The notes under the pieces were generated by a model, which was given only the letters and a program-made list of their open reading frames with translations, had not been told where the DNA came from and made no database searches. Positions 15,446 through 23,613 of a stretch of 23,661 nt of DNA are shown one piece after another. Origin of the DNA: Rhodoferax sp. OV413 (GTDB taxonomy: Bacteria; Pseudomonadota; Gammaproteobacteria; Burkholderiales; Burkholderiaceae_C); contig CAMATS010000003.1 in the NCBI GenBank assembly GCA_945861195.1, positions 1 through 23,661 of the forward strand, written 5' to 3'. Within the stretch, counting starts at the first letter, position 1. Each line of letters opens with the position of its first letter. A program made the translations under genes and the position numbers.

Positions 15446-16411
15446 ATGAAGAAAACCTTTGCCTTTCTGTTCGCCGCCTGCATCAGCATTGCTATGCCGG
15501 CCCACGCCCAGGCCACTTACCCGAGCAAGCCTGTGCGGCTTATGGTTGGCGCCGGTGCCGGTGGCGGCACTGACATCATTGCGCGCATGTTGGCTGAAAA
15601 AATGGCCGAGTCTTTTAAGGGCACATTCGTTGTTGAAAACAAACCCGGGGCCTCGAACACCATTGCCGCGGAATTAACCGCCAAAGCGCAAGCCGATGGC
15701 TACACCCTGTTGGTGGCCACCAACACCGGGCAGGCGATAGCCCCGCATTTGATCAAGCTGTCCTTTGATCCTATGAAAGACCTCACCCCAATCGGCCTGG
15801 TGGTCACAGTGCCCAATGTGCTGGTGGTTGGCGCTAATGTGCCGGCCAATACCGTGAAGGAACTCGTGGCCCTGATGAAGGCAAAACCGGAAGACTTCAA
15901 GTACGCATCGTCGGGTATTGGCAGCACGCAACACATAGCGGGCGAGGGGTTTGACATCGCCGCCGGCGTCAAAAGTGTCCACATACCCTACAAAGGCAGC
16001 GCGCAAGCGCATCTGGACATCATTGCCGGCAATGTTCAAATCATGTTTGACACCACCTCTTCGGCGATGGGCCAAATCAAGGCAGGCAAATTCAAAGCCC
16101 TGGCAGTCACCACGCCCCAAAGAAGCGCTGAATTGCCCAATGTCCCAACCCTGACCGAAGCCGGCGTCAGCGGCTCCGACATGAGCACCTGGTACGGTGT
16201 CTTTGTGACTGCAGGCACACCGCCGGAGGTGGTCGCCCGGCTCCAATCAGAGCTTGCACGCATCATCAAGCTGCCCGATGTGCAGGCCAAACTCAAGGGC
16301 TTGGGCGGCGAGCCCGGTAATCTGAGCGTTGAACAATTCAGCCAACTCAACCGCCAGGAGTTTGAGCGCTTTGGCAAATTGATCAAGCAAGCCAACATCA
16401 AAATGCAGTAA
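15446..16411 (+). CDS. Bug-family tripartite tricarboxylate transporter substrate-binding protein
   Basis: This is a 321-residue periplasmic receptor of the TctC/Bug family. A classical signal peptide (MKKTFAFLF...AMPAHAQA, cleavage near residue 23) is followed by the family start YPSKPVRLMVGAGAGGGTDIIARMLAEKM, FVVENKPGASNTIAAE, the conserved IPYKGSAQAHLDIIAGNVQIMFD and TLTEAGVSGSDMSTWYGVF. GGAG at 15437-15440 supports the ATG. It lies 26 bp after the pdxA-like gene, clearly in one operon. The membrane partners TctA/TctB are not in the window, which is usual for Bug proteins in Burkholderiales. Ligands are typically carboxylates; here probably the precursor handled by the PdxA-like enzyme. 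Confidence 0.95.
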   Translation: MKKTFAFLFAACISIAMPAHAQATYPSKPVRLMVGAGAGGGTDIIARMLAEKMAESFKGTFVVENKPGASNTIAAELTAKAQADGYTLLVATNTGQAIAPHLIKLSFDPMKDLTPIGLVVTVPNVLVVGANVPANTVKELVALMKAKPEDFKYASSGIGSTQHIAGEGFDIAAGVKSVHIPYKGSAQAHLDIIAGNVQIMFDTTSSAMGQIKAGKFKALAVTTPQRSAELPNVPTLTEAGVSGSDMSTWYGVFVTAGTPPEVVARLQSELARIIKLPDVQAKLKGLGGEPGNLSVEQFSQLNRQEFERFGKLIKQANIKMQ

Positions 16412-16416
16412 CACCC

Positions 16417-16442
16417 TGCTGGCCTGGCCTAGCCAGGCAGCA
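16417..16442 (+). terminator. stem-loop after the Bug receptor gene
   Basis: TGCT-G-GCCTGGC-CTA-GCCAGGC-AGCA forms an 11-bp stem with one bulged G and a 3-base loop, starting 5 bases after the Bug stop codon. No T-run follows, so it may be a Rho-assisted or inefficient terminator or a 3'-end stabiliser, not a classical intrinsic terminator. Confidence 0.55.
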
Positions 16443-16541
16443 TCCAAGGGTCTTCGGCACACGGTGTGTCGCAAGGCATGGCCGAGTCAGACTATCATTC
16501 ATGTTAGGCCACCGTTATTGACCAACGCACAGGAATCAGCC

Positions 16542-17576
16542 ATGTCCAGAATGGAAGAACTACTCAAGCAGCAACACGATATTGTTGTGGCCATTGAAGC
16601 CGAGTTCATCAGAGGACGAGATGCTGCGGCAAAGGGAGAGGCTGAGGCGCAATACAACCTGGGTGTGATGTACCAAAAGGGACAGGGCGTAGCAAAAAAC
16701 GAAGCCGAGGCGATGCGCTGCTACAAACTCTCAGCAGCACAAGGGAATGTGAGCGCACAGTTCAATGTCGGCCTGATGTTCGAAAAAGGACAAGGCGCCA
16801 GCGAAGACTTTGTCCAAGCGCTGCATTACTACAAGCTGGCAGCCGACCATGGCCACGCTGCCGCGCAATACCGCCTGGGCCTCATGCACAACTGCGGGCA
16901 TGGTGTTAAACAAGACTTTCAAGAAGGGATGCGTTGGTACAAACTATCGGCGGCCCAAAACCATGCAGATGCGAAATATGGCATTGCTTTCATGTATGAA
17001 CACCATCAAGGCTTTGAACAAGACGACATGGAGGCCTTCACCTGGTACAAGGCAGCAGCCGAGCTGGGGCATTTTGATGCGCACAACAAGCTTGGTGTCA
17101 TGTACGAGCATGGACGCGGCATCAAGCAAGACTTCGCACAGGCCCTGCATTGGTATCACTTGGCAGCTGCCCGTGGGCACCTTGCTGCGCAGTACAACAT
17201 CGGCGTGATGTATGAGCATGAACAGGGGGTCAAACTAGACTACCACGAAGCGCTGCGTTGGTACCAAGCAGCCGCTACCAGAGGCAGCGCCGATGCGCAA
17301 ACCAAGATGGGCTTTATGTACGCCAACGGCCATGGTGCCCCACAAAACTACCCAGAGGCCATGCGCTGGTACAAGTTGGCTGCGGCTCAAGACCATCCCA
17401 CGGCCTTGTCCAACCTGGGCTTTATGTTCGATCAAGGGCAGGGGGTTGAAGCAGACGATACCCAGGCGCTGCGGTGGTACACCATGGCAGCTAAAAAAGG
17501 CGACCCGAACGCGGTTAAAAACCGCGACCTGGTCCAGGCCAGAATAGAAGCACACCAGGCCCAGCACCCGGGTTAG
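16542..17576 (+). CDS. Sel1-repeat (TPR-like) protein, eight 36-residue repeats
   Basis: This 344-residue protein is almost entirely Sel1-like repeats, helical pairs that act as protein-protein interaction scaffolds. After a ~31-residue N-terminal helix (MSRMEELLKQQHD...), eight consecutive units, each 36 residues without insertions, fit the pattern A-x-Y-N-L-G-x-M-Y-x-x-G-x-G-V-x-x-D-x-x-E-A-x-x-W-Y-x-x-A-A. A 25-residue charged tail closes the protein. There is no signal peptide, so it is probably cytoplasmic, unlike many secreted Sel1 proteins. The ATG at 16542 has AGGAA 6 bases upstream; a GTG at 16464 would add 26 unrelated residues. The 3' end overlaps the converging acyl-CoA dehydrogenase gene by four bases. 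The binding partner is unknown. Confidence 0.92.
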   Translation: MSRMEELLKQQHDIVVAIEAEFIRGRDAAAKGEAEAQYNLGVMYQKGQGVAKNEAEAMRCYKLSAAQGNVSAQFNVGLMFEKGQGASEDFVQALHYYKLAADHGHAAAQYRLGLMHNCGHGVKQDFQEGMRWYKLSAAQNHADAKYGIAFMYEHHQGFEQDDMEAFTWYKAAAELGHFDAHNKLGVMYEHGRGIKQDFAQALHWYHLAAARGHLAAQYNIGVMYEHEQGVKLDYHEALRWYQAAATRGSADAQTKMGFMYANGHGAPQNYPEAMRWYKLAAAQDHPTALSNLGFMFDQGQGVEADDTQALRWYTMAAKKGDPNAVKNRDLVQARIEAHQAQHPG

Positions 17577-18757
17577 TCGGGTGCCGGCTTTCTTTTTGCA
17601 ATGCCCATGATTTTGGACAGAATGCCCAGCATGACCTCGTCTGCGCCGCCGCCGATCGAAGCCAGGCGACCATCGCGGTAAGCGCGCGAGATTCGGCTCT
17701 CCCACGCATAGCCCATGCCACCCCAAAACTGCAGGCAGCCATCGGGTACGCTGCGGTTGAGGCGTCCGGCCATCAGTTTGGCCATGCTGGCTAGCTCGGT
17801 GACGTCCTGCCCCTGCACATACAGCTCGCAGGCGCGGTAGGTCAGGGCCCGCAGGGCTTCCACCTCGGTTTTCATTTCGGCGAGTTTGAACTGAACCCAT
17901 TGCTGGTCTGCCAAGGTAGCACCAAACAGCCGGCGCTCCTGCGCCCAGCCTATGGTGTCTTGAATACAGTTGTTGAGCCCTTGCAAGGTGCTGGCCGCCG
18001 CCCACAGGCGCTCTTCCTGGAACTGCTGCATCTGGTAGACAAAGCCCTGGCCCTCTGCGCCAATGCGGTTACGTTGCGGCACGCGCACCTGGTCAAAGTA
18101 AATCAGGCCGGTGTCGCTGCTGTTCATCCCGATCTTGCGGATTTTTTTCGCCACCTCAATGCCCTTGGTCAGCTGGCCGCCGCGGCCTTGGCGCATGGGT
18201 ACCATCACCAGGCTTTTGTTCCGGTGCGCCGGGCCTTCGCCGGTGTTCACCAGCATGCACATCCAGTCGGCCTGCAAGCTGTTGGTGATCCACATTTTCT
18301 GGCCGCTGATCAGGTAGTCGTCACCGTCCTTGCGGGCCTGGCTTTTGATAGCCGATACATCGCTGCCGGCGCCGGGTTCGGACACACCGATACAGCCCAC
18401 CATATCGCCCGCCACAGCCGGGACGAGAAACTCTTGGCACAACTCGGGGCTGCCAAAGCGGGCCAGCGCTGGCGTGCACATATCGGTCTGCACACCGATG
18501 GCCATGGGAACCCCGCCGCAATGGATATGGCCCAGGGTCTCGGCCATTGCCAGGCTGTAGCTGTAATCCAGACCCGCACCACCATAGGCCTCGGGTTTGG
18601 TCAGGCCCAGTAGGCCCAGATTGCCAAGTTTTTTGAATACTTCGTGCGCCGGAAAAATACCAGCCTCCTCCCACTCGTCCACATGGGGGTTGATCTCTTG
18701 GTCTATCAAGCGCTTGAGGCTTTTTTGGACTTCGCGGTGTTCGTGGGTGAATTGCAT
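17573..18757 (-). CDS. acyl-CoA dehydrogenase (last gene of acyl-CoA operon)
   Basis: This is a 394-residue FAD-dependent enzyme introducing an alpha-beta double bond into an acyl-CoA. The flavin/substrate loop GVSEPGAGSD (125-133 region) and KMWITNS are present. The C-terminal motif is SIGGGADEVM, with Gly where medium-chain enzymes have the catalytic Glu. The base is probably Glu249 in QEERLWAA, the position used by isovaleryl-CoA and long-chain dehydrogenases. Substrates are therefore likely branched or long, as in citronellyl-CoA-type or isovaleryl-type enzymes, but this is inference. The ATG at 18757 is preceded by GGAG. It lies 36 bp after the BKACE gene. Its TAA overlaps the converging Sel1 TAG. 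Confidence 0.93.
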   Translation of the reverse strand: MQFTHEHREVQKSLKRLIDQEINPHVDEWEEAGIFPAHEVFKKLGNLGLLGLTKPEAYGGAGLDYSYSLAMAETLGHIHCGGVPMAIGVQTDMCTPALARFGSPELCQEFLVPAVAGDMVGCIGVSEPGAGSDVSAIKSQARKDGDDYLISGQKMWITNSLQADWMCMLVNTGEGPAHRNKSLVMVPMRQGRGGQLTKGIEVAKKIRKIGMNSSDTGLIYFDQVRVPQRNRIGAEGQGFVYQMQQFQEERLWAAASTLQGLNNCIQDTIGWAQERRLFGATLADQQWVQFKLAEMKTEVEALRALTYRACELYVQGQDVTELASMAKLMAGRLNRSVPDGCLQFWGGMGYAWESRISRAYRDGRLASIGGGADEVMLGILSKIMGIAKRKPAPD

Positions 18758-18793
18758 GTTGGCTCCGCAAACAGTTTGACTTTGGCTGGTACT

Positions 18794-19660
18794 TCAGGCC
18801 GCTGCGCGAAGCCCCAGGCAGGCACGGGCTTCGGCAGGGGATGCGATATCGCGCCCGGCAGCGCGGGCACAGTCGGCCAGCGCAGCAATCAGCGCACCGT
18901 TGCCACTGGCGCGGGACCCGTCAGGCAGGTAAAACGTATCCTCCAGGCCAGTGCGCAGCATGCCGCCGAGATCGGCCGTGGCCTGATGCACCGGCCAGAT
19001 GTCCTGGCGCCCAATCAGAGTGCTTTGCCAAGTAACACCGGGCTCGATTTGTCGGTGCAACCAGGCCAGTAATTCGGCATCGGCGGGCATACCAGAGTCC
19101 ACGCCCATGACAAAGTTGTAATCCAAGTGATCGGTCATGCCGGCTTTTTTGAACATGGCCACCGAGCGAACAATGCCGACATCAAAGCATTCGAACTCGG
19201 GCATGGTGCCAGTCTCACGCATCACATCCAAAAAGGCCCGCACCTTCTCGACAGGGTTGTCAAACACCATGGGCGGCCAGGCCCAGCGACCGTCCGAGCG
19301 GATCTTGAGGTAGTTCAGTGTGCCCGCATTGCAGGCCGCAATCTCGGGCCTGACCCGACGGATACAGGCCAGTGGACCAGCGATGTCCATACCCACCACA
19401 CCGGTGCTCAGGTTGATGATGACCCCGGGGCAGGCGTCGCGTATGGCCTGGGTCACCGCCCACGCCAGATCCGGGTCCCAGGAGGGCAAGTGACCCATGG
19501 CTTCTTGCTGGCAACGCAGGTGTACATGCATGATGGTCGCACCGGCGTCATAGGCACTCTTGGCCTCGGCCGCCATTTGCCTTGGGGTGACTGGCACCGG
19601 GTGTTGCAGAGGGTCGGTCAACACGCCGGTCAGGGCGCAGGTGAGTATGGCTTTTTGCAT
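18794..19660 (-). CDS. beta-keto acid cleavage enzyme (BKACE, DUF849)
   Basis: This 288-residue Zn-dependent TIM-barrel enzyme condenses a beta-keto acid with acetyl-CoA to give acetoacetate and a new acyl-CoA; the founding member is 3-keto-5-aminohexanoate cleavage enzyme (Kce). Predicted zinc ligands are His45 and His47 (MHVHLR) and Glu240 (GLEDTFYLPDG). INLSTGVVGMD, EFECFDVG and NFVMGVDSGMPAD are further family motifs. An AGGAA precedes the ATG at 19660. BKACE members differ widely in substrate and this one cannot be assigned by eye. Sitting between two acyl-CoA dehydrogenases and beside a biotin carboxylase suggests a step in a beta-oxidation-like route for a branched or functionalised acid. 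Confidence 0.92.
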   Translation of the reverse strand: MQKAILTCALTGVLTDPLQHPVPVTPRQMAAEAKSAYDAGATIMHVHLRCQQEAMGHLPSWDPDLAWAVTQAIRDACPGVIINLSTGVVGMDIAGPLACIRRVRPEIAACNAGTLNYLKIRSDGRWAWPPMVFDNPVEKVRAFLDVMRETGTMPEFECFDVGIVRSVAMFKKAGMTDHLDYNFVMGVDSGMPADAELLAWLHRQIEPGVTWQSTLIGRQDIWPVHQATADLGGMLRTGLEDTFYLPDGSRASGNGALIAALADCARAAGRDIASPAEARACLGLRAAA

Positions 19661-19703
19661 ATTTTTTCCTGCTTGCTGCCGGTTTGTGGGCCTGTTTCAG
19701 TCT

Positions 19704-20855
19704 TTATATGTCGAGCTGACGCGCAGCCAGTTCTTTCATGATTTCTTCGGTGCCCCCGCCAATGGTCATGACCTTGACTTCGCGGTAGATGCGTTCGCTG
19801 GCGCTGCCGCGCATATAGCCCATGCCGCCAAGAATCTGCACCCCCTGGTCGGCGCAAAATTGCATGGTCTGGGTGGACTGGTTTTTCAGCATACAGACCT
19901 CGGCCACCCAGGCCGGGCCAGTCTGTTGCCGGTCGGCCTGTAGCGAGAGTTTGTCTAGCCAAGCGCGGCTCGCCTCAATACGCATGCGCATGTCGACCAG
20001 TTTATGGCGTACCGCCTGGTGGCTGGTGAGTGGCTGACCGAAAGTTGTACGCTGACGCGCCCAGGCCAGCGCTTCGTCATAGCAGGCCTCGGCCATGCCC
20101 ACGGCAGTAGCCGACATGCCCAGGCGCTCACCATTGAAGTTGGTCATGATGATTTTGAAGCCCTGGTTTTCGCCTCCCAGCAAATTTCCCAGCGGTACGC
20201 GCACATTGTCAAAGTGCAGCGTGGCGGTGTCCGAGCAATGCCAACCCATTTTTTGCAGCCTGGTGCGCGACAGGCCGGGCGCGTCCCCTGGCACTGCCAG
20301 CATGGAGATGCCGCCTGCGCCTTTGATTGACGGGTCGGTGCGCACGGCCAGGCTGATCCAGTCAAAGCGCATGCCCGAGGTGATGAAGGTTTTTTCACCC
20401 TGGATCACATAGTGATCGCCCTCACGCCGCGCGGTGGTGCGCAGGCTCGCCACGTCCGAGCCAGCGCCAGGCTCGCTGATGCCCAGCGCGGCAATTTTGT
20501 CGCCCGCCAGCACTGGCGGAACAATGGCCTCTTGCAAGGCCTGACTGCCATGATTGATGATCGGCGGCAGGCCGATGCTATTGCTGCCCAGCCCTGCCAA
20601 CAAACCACCGCTGCCGGTGTAGCGGGCTATGGCCACAGCAAATGCATTGCGAAACAGCCAGGGTGCGGGAATTCCACCCAGTTCCTGCGGGTAACCCAGC
20701 CCCAGCCAGCCAAGTTCGGCCCAGCGCCGGTACATGCTGCGCGGAAACTCCCCGGCCGCCTCCCAGGCTTCGAGATAAGGCGCCACCTCAGTCTGCGCAA
20801 AGCGGCGCACTTGGGCCAGCATCAATTCGGTATCGGCCAGGTCTACATCACTCAT
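19704..20855 (-). CDS. acyl-CoA dehydrogenase
   Basis: This is a second FAD acyl-CoA dehydrogenase, 383 residues and clearly diverged from the other. It has GISEPGAGSD (125-134), KTFITSGMRFD, and a C-terminal MTIGGGTEEIM with Gly at the medium-chain Glu position. Glu243 in NGERLGMSA is the predicted catalytic base. AAGGATG precedes the ATG at 20855. It lies 49 bp after the glutathione transferase gene and 43 bp before BKACE, all on one strand. Two dehydrogenases of the same active-site class in one operon imply either two successive oxidation steps or two chain-length variants of one substrate. Confidence 0.93.
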   Translation of the reverse strand: MSDVDLADTELMLAQVRRFAQTEVAPYLEAWEAAGEFPRSMYRRWAELGWLGLGYPQELGGIPAPWLFRNAFAVAIARYTGSGGLLAGLGSNSIGLPPIINHGSQALQEAIVPPVLAGDKIAALGISEPGAGSDVASLRTTARREGDHYVIQGEKTFITSGMRFDWISLAVRTDPSIKGAGGISMLAVPGDAPGLSRTRLQKMGWHCSDTATLHFDNVRVPLGNLLGGENQGFKIIMTNFNGERLGMSATAVGMAEACYDEALAWARQRTTFGQPLTSHQAVRHKLVDMRMRIEASRAWLDKLSLQADRQQTGPAWVAEVCMLKNQSTQTMQFCADQGVQILGGMGYMRGSASERIYREVKVMTIGGGTEEIMKELAARQLDI

Positions 20856-20904
20856 GCGGTCATCCTTTTGCGGTGCCAGGGTTTGCGCTCAGCCAGCCAC
20901 GCCA

Positions 20905-21522
20905 TCAGGCGCCCAGGGCACGGGCGCGCAGCAGGGCCGGCCGGCTCAGCAGGCGTGCCAGATAGTGCTGCACCTGCGGCGCATATTGCGCGCCCAAGTC
21001 CAGCCCCGCGGTGGTACCCAGAAACAGCGCATAGCCGATGCAGATATCGGCAATCGTGAAGCGCCCGTCGCACAGGTAATCACGGGTCAGCAGATGAGCG
21101 CTGAGCAGGCGCAGCCGCGCCAAATACCATTTTTTATAGTCCTCCACCGCTTGGGGCAAGCGGCGTTCTGGCGGCTCCATCAGCCCGTAGCGCAGCGCTA
21201 TGGTTTGCGGGAATGTGAGGGTGGCGTCGCTGTGGAACAACCAGTTGATGTAACTGCCGTATTCGGGGTGTTCCGGGCGCAGGCCAAACTGATGCTTGCC
21301 GTAGCGCTCTACGAGGTAGTGACAGATGCCGCTCGATTCGGTCATGCGGATATCGCCGTCGATCAGGTAGGGAATCGTGCCAAGCGGGTTGAGGGCCAGA
21401 AAGTCTTTTTTCAAAACACGCGGCGGAAAAGGCAGTACTTCGAGTTCGTAGGGCAAACCCATTTCTTCCAGCGCCCAGAGTGGGCGCAGCGAGCGCGCAT
21501 CCACACTGTGGTAAAGCTTCAT
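20905..21522 (-). CDS. glutathione S-transferase
   Basis: This is a 205-residue cytosolic GST. The thioredoxin-like N-terminal domain (~1-80) carries the probable catalytic Ser11 (SVDARSLRPLWALEE), the cis-Pro loop LNPLGTIPYL and the glutathione-contacting TESSGICHYL. An all-helical C-terminal domain includes the conserved FTIADICIGYAL capping motif. The ATG overlaps the carboxylase stop by four bases (ATGA). It is therefore co-translated with an acyl-CoA catabolic operon, and a role in handling a reactive or thiol-conjugated intermediate, or stress protection, is possible. The actual reaction is unknown. Confidence 0.93.
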   Translation of the reverse strand: MKLYHSVDARSLRPLWALEEMGLPYELEVLPFPPRVLKKDFLALNPLGTIPYLIDGDIRMTESSGICHYLVERYGKHQFGLRPEHPEYGSYINWLFHSDATLTFPQTIALRYGLMEPPERRLPQAVEDYKKWYLARLRLLSAHLLTRDYLCDGRFTIADICIGYALFLGTTAGLDLGAQYAPQVQHYLARLLSRPALLRARALGA

Positions 21523-23528
21523 AGGCTTGCCGCTACTTCCTTTTGGCCGGGCGCAAGGCTGATCAGCAGCTGACGCGCGCGAACTTGCTGGCCGGCCTGG
21601 CAGCTCACCGCTGTGACCAGGCTGTCCGCGCTGCTGCTGATAACAAACTCGATTTTCATGGCTTCGAGCACCGCAAGCGCCTGCCCTTTGGTGACGTTTT
21701 CGCCCGCTGTGACTAGCACCCGCAAGACCTTGCCATCCATGGGCGCGAGCATGCGTCCATCGCCCAAAGCCGCGGCCTTTGCGACCGGAGCCAGGGTGGT
21801 GTCGGCGTAGCTCAGGGTCTGGCCGCCATAGGACAAATACACGCTGCTGCCCGCCACCATATAGCTGGCCTTGGCTGCCAGGCCAGCATGCATGAAGCGA
21901 GCCGTGGGGAATTGCATTTCCAGAATCTGGATGTCCAGTGCCTGCCCTTCAACTTCGGCGCGGTAGTGACTATCGCCAAGGGCGCTCACACTGACCCGCA
22001 GCGAACGCTCGCCGCATTGCAGCAACATCGGCACCTGCGAGGGAGCCGAGCTTTGCCACTCCAGCAGCTCAGCATCCAGCGCCGCATCGGTCTGCAAGGC
22101 CAGTGCCTGGCCGCGGTACAGCAACAGCGCGGCAAGCGCGATGTGCAAAGGCGTGGGGACTTGGCTGGCGGCAAAGCTTTCTGGGCTCAGGTGCTCGATC
22201 ACAAAGCTGGTTGAAAAATCTCCTTGCGCAAACACCGGGTGAGCAATGATCTGGCGCAGGTAGTCTCGGTTGCTGGGCAGGCCCAGCAGCAGGGTTTGGT
22301 CTAGCATCTGCAGCAGTTTGCGCCGCGCCTCCTCACGGGTTTCGCCTGCTGCAATTAACTTGGCTTGCATGCTGTCATAAAAGACCGGCACTGTGTCACC
22401 CTGCTGCAAGCCATGGTCAACACGCATGCCCCTGCCCTGTGGCGGCTGCCAGGCCAGCAGCCTGCCGGTCTGGGGCAAAAAATCGTTGGCAGGGTCTTCG
22501 GTGCATAAGCGCACTTCCATGGCCCAGCCGCTGCGCCGGGCATTGATGGCCTCTTGGCTGAGTGGCAGGGCCTCGCCCCGGGCCACGCGCAACTGCCAGG
22601 CCACCAGGTCGAGGTCATAGACAGCCTCTGTCACTGGATGCTCCACCTGCAAGCGGGTGTTCATCTCAAGAAAATAAAAGCTGCCGTCGCGCGCCAACAA
22701 AAATTCCACAGTGCCCGCACCCACGTAGTCCACCGCCCGGGCAGCGGCCACTGCAGCTGCCCCCATGCGCGCACGCAGGGCATCGTCGACCGCCGGGCTG
22801 GGCGACTCTTCCACCAGTTTTTGATGCCGCCTTTGCACCGAGCAGTCGCGCTCGCCGATATGCACCAAATTGCCATGCCGGTCGCCAAACACTTGGATCT
22901 CAACATGCCGCGCCTGCAGCACGGCTTTTTCGATCAACAACTGCCCATCGCCAAAGGCATTGACCGATTCGCTGCGGGCCGACTGGATGGCGGCCAGCAA
23001 ATCAGCCGCTTCCTGCACCAGCCGCATGCCGCGCCCACCACCGCCGGCGGCAGCTTTGACCATCACCGGCAGGCCGATCTTGATGGCCTCGGCCAGCAGG
23101 CTCGCATCACTTTGTGCATCGCCCTGGTAGCCCGGCACGCAGCGCACACCGGCCGCGAGCATGCGTATTTTGGCGCTGCTTTTATTGCCCATGGCCTCAA
23201 TCGCCTGCCAATCTGGTCCGATAAACACCAGGCCGGCGCCCTGCACCGCCTGCGCAAAATCTGAGCGCTCGGATAAAAATCCGTACCCGGGGTGGATTGC
23301 CCCTGCACCACTGGCTTTGGCAGCTGCTATGAGCTTGTCTCCGGCCAGGTAAGACTGCGCGGCCGGCCCGGGGCCGATACACAGCGCCTGATCGGCCAGG
23401 GCGACATGCAGCGCCTCGCGGTCGGCACCGGAATACACCGCCACCGTGCTGTAGCCCAGGCTCTGGCAGCTCCGGATGATGCGCACCGCAATCTCGCCCC
23501 GATTGGCAATTAAAACCCTGTCAAACAT
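21519..23528 (-). CDS. acyl-CoA carboxylase alpha subunit (biotin carboxylase + biotin carrier)
   Basis: This is a 669-residue biotin-containing subunit of an acetyl/propionyl/methylcrotonyl/geranyl-CoA-type carboxylase. The biotin carboxylase domain (1-~450) has MFDRVLIANRGEIAVRII, HPGYGFLSE (79-87), the ATP-grasp Lys158 and GGGGRG loop (162-167) and NTRLQVEHPVTE. After a ~100-residue linker domain, the C-terminal biotinyl domain carries LEAMKIE with the biotinylated Lys625; KIEF replaces the common KMEH. MFDR at 23528 matches the family N-terminus. A TTG at 23597, closer to the preceding gene, would add 23 Pro/Thr-rich residues. The carboxyltransferase beta subunit is not inside the window and should be upstream if present. 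The acyl substrate cannot be read from this subunit. Confidence 0.92.
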   Translation of the reverse strand: MFDRVLIANRGEIAVRIIRSCQSLGYSTVAVYSGADREALHVALADQALCIGPGPAAQSYLAGDKLIAAAKASGAGAIHPGYGFLSERSDFAQAVQGAGLVFIGPDWQAIEAMGNKSSAKIRMLAAGVRCVPGYQGDAQSDASLLAEAIKIGLPVMVKAAAGGGGRGMRLVQEAADLLAAIQSARSESVNAFGDGQLLIEKAVLQARHVEIQVFGDRHGNLVHIGERDCSVQRRHQKLVEESPSPAVDDALRARMGAAAVAAARAVDYVGAGTVEFLLARDGSFYFLEMNTRLQVEHPVTEAVYDLDLVAWQLRVARGEALPLSQEAINARRSGWAMEVRLCTEDPANDFLPQTGRLLAWQPPQGRGMRVDHGLQQGDTVPVFYDSMQAKLIAAGETREEARRKLLQMLDQTLLLGLPSNRDYLRQIIAHPVFAQGDFSTSFVIEHLSPESFAASQVPTPLHIALAALLLYRGQALALQTDAALDAELLEWQSSAPSQVPMLLQCGERSLRVSVSALGDSHYRAEVEGQALDIQILEMQFPTARFMHAGLAAKASYMVAGSSVYLSYGGQTLSYADTTLAPVAKAAALGDGRMLAPMDGKVLRVLVTAGENVTKGQALAVLEAMKIEFVISSSADSLVTAVSCQAGQQVRARQLLISLAPGQKEVAASL

Positions 23529-23613
23529 CGGGGGTGGCTCTGGTGGCGTGGCGGTAGTCGGCCGATTCATCGTGGGTGGGGGCACAGGTGTGGGCAATCG
23601 AGGAGGCCGCAGC

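Noticed and set aside
20412..21573. Plus-strand frames of 215 and 239 codons opposite the dehydrogenase and GST
   Set aside because: They have no motif, the antisense genes are conserved throughout, and they are typical third-position shadows.
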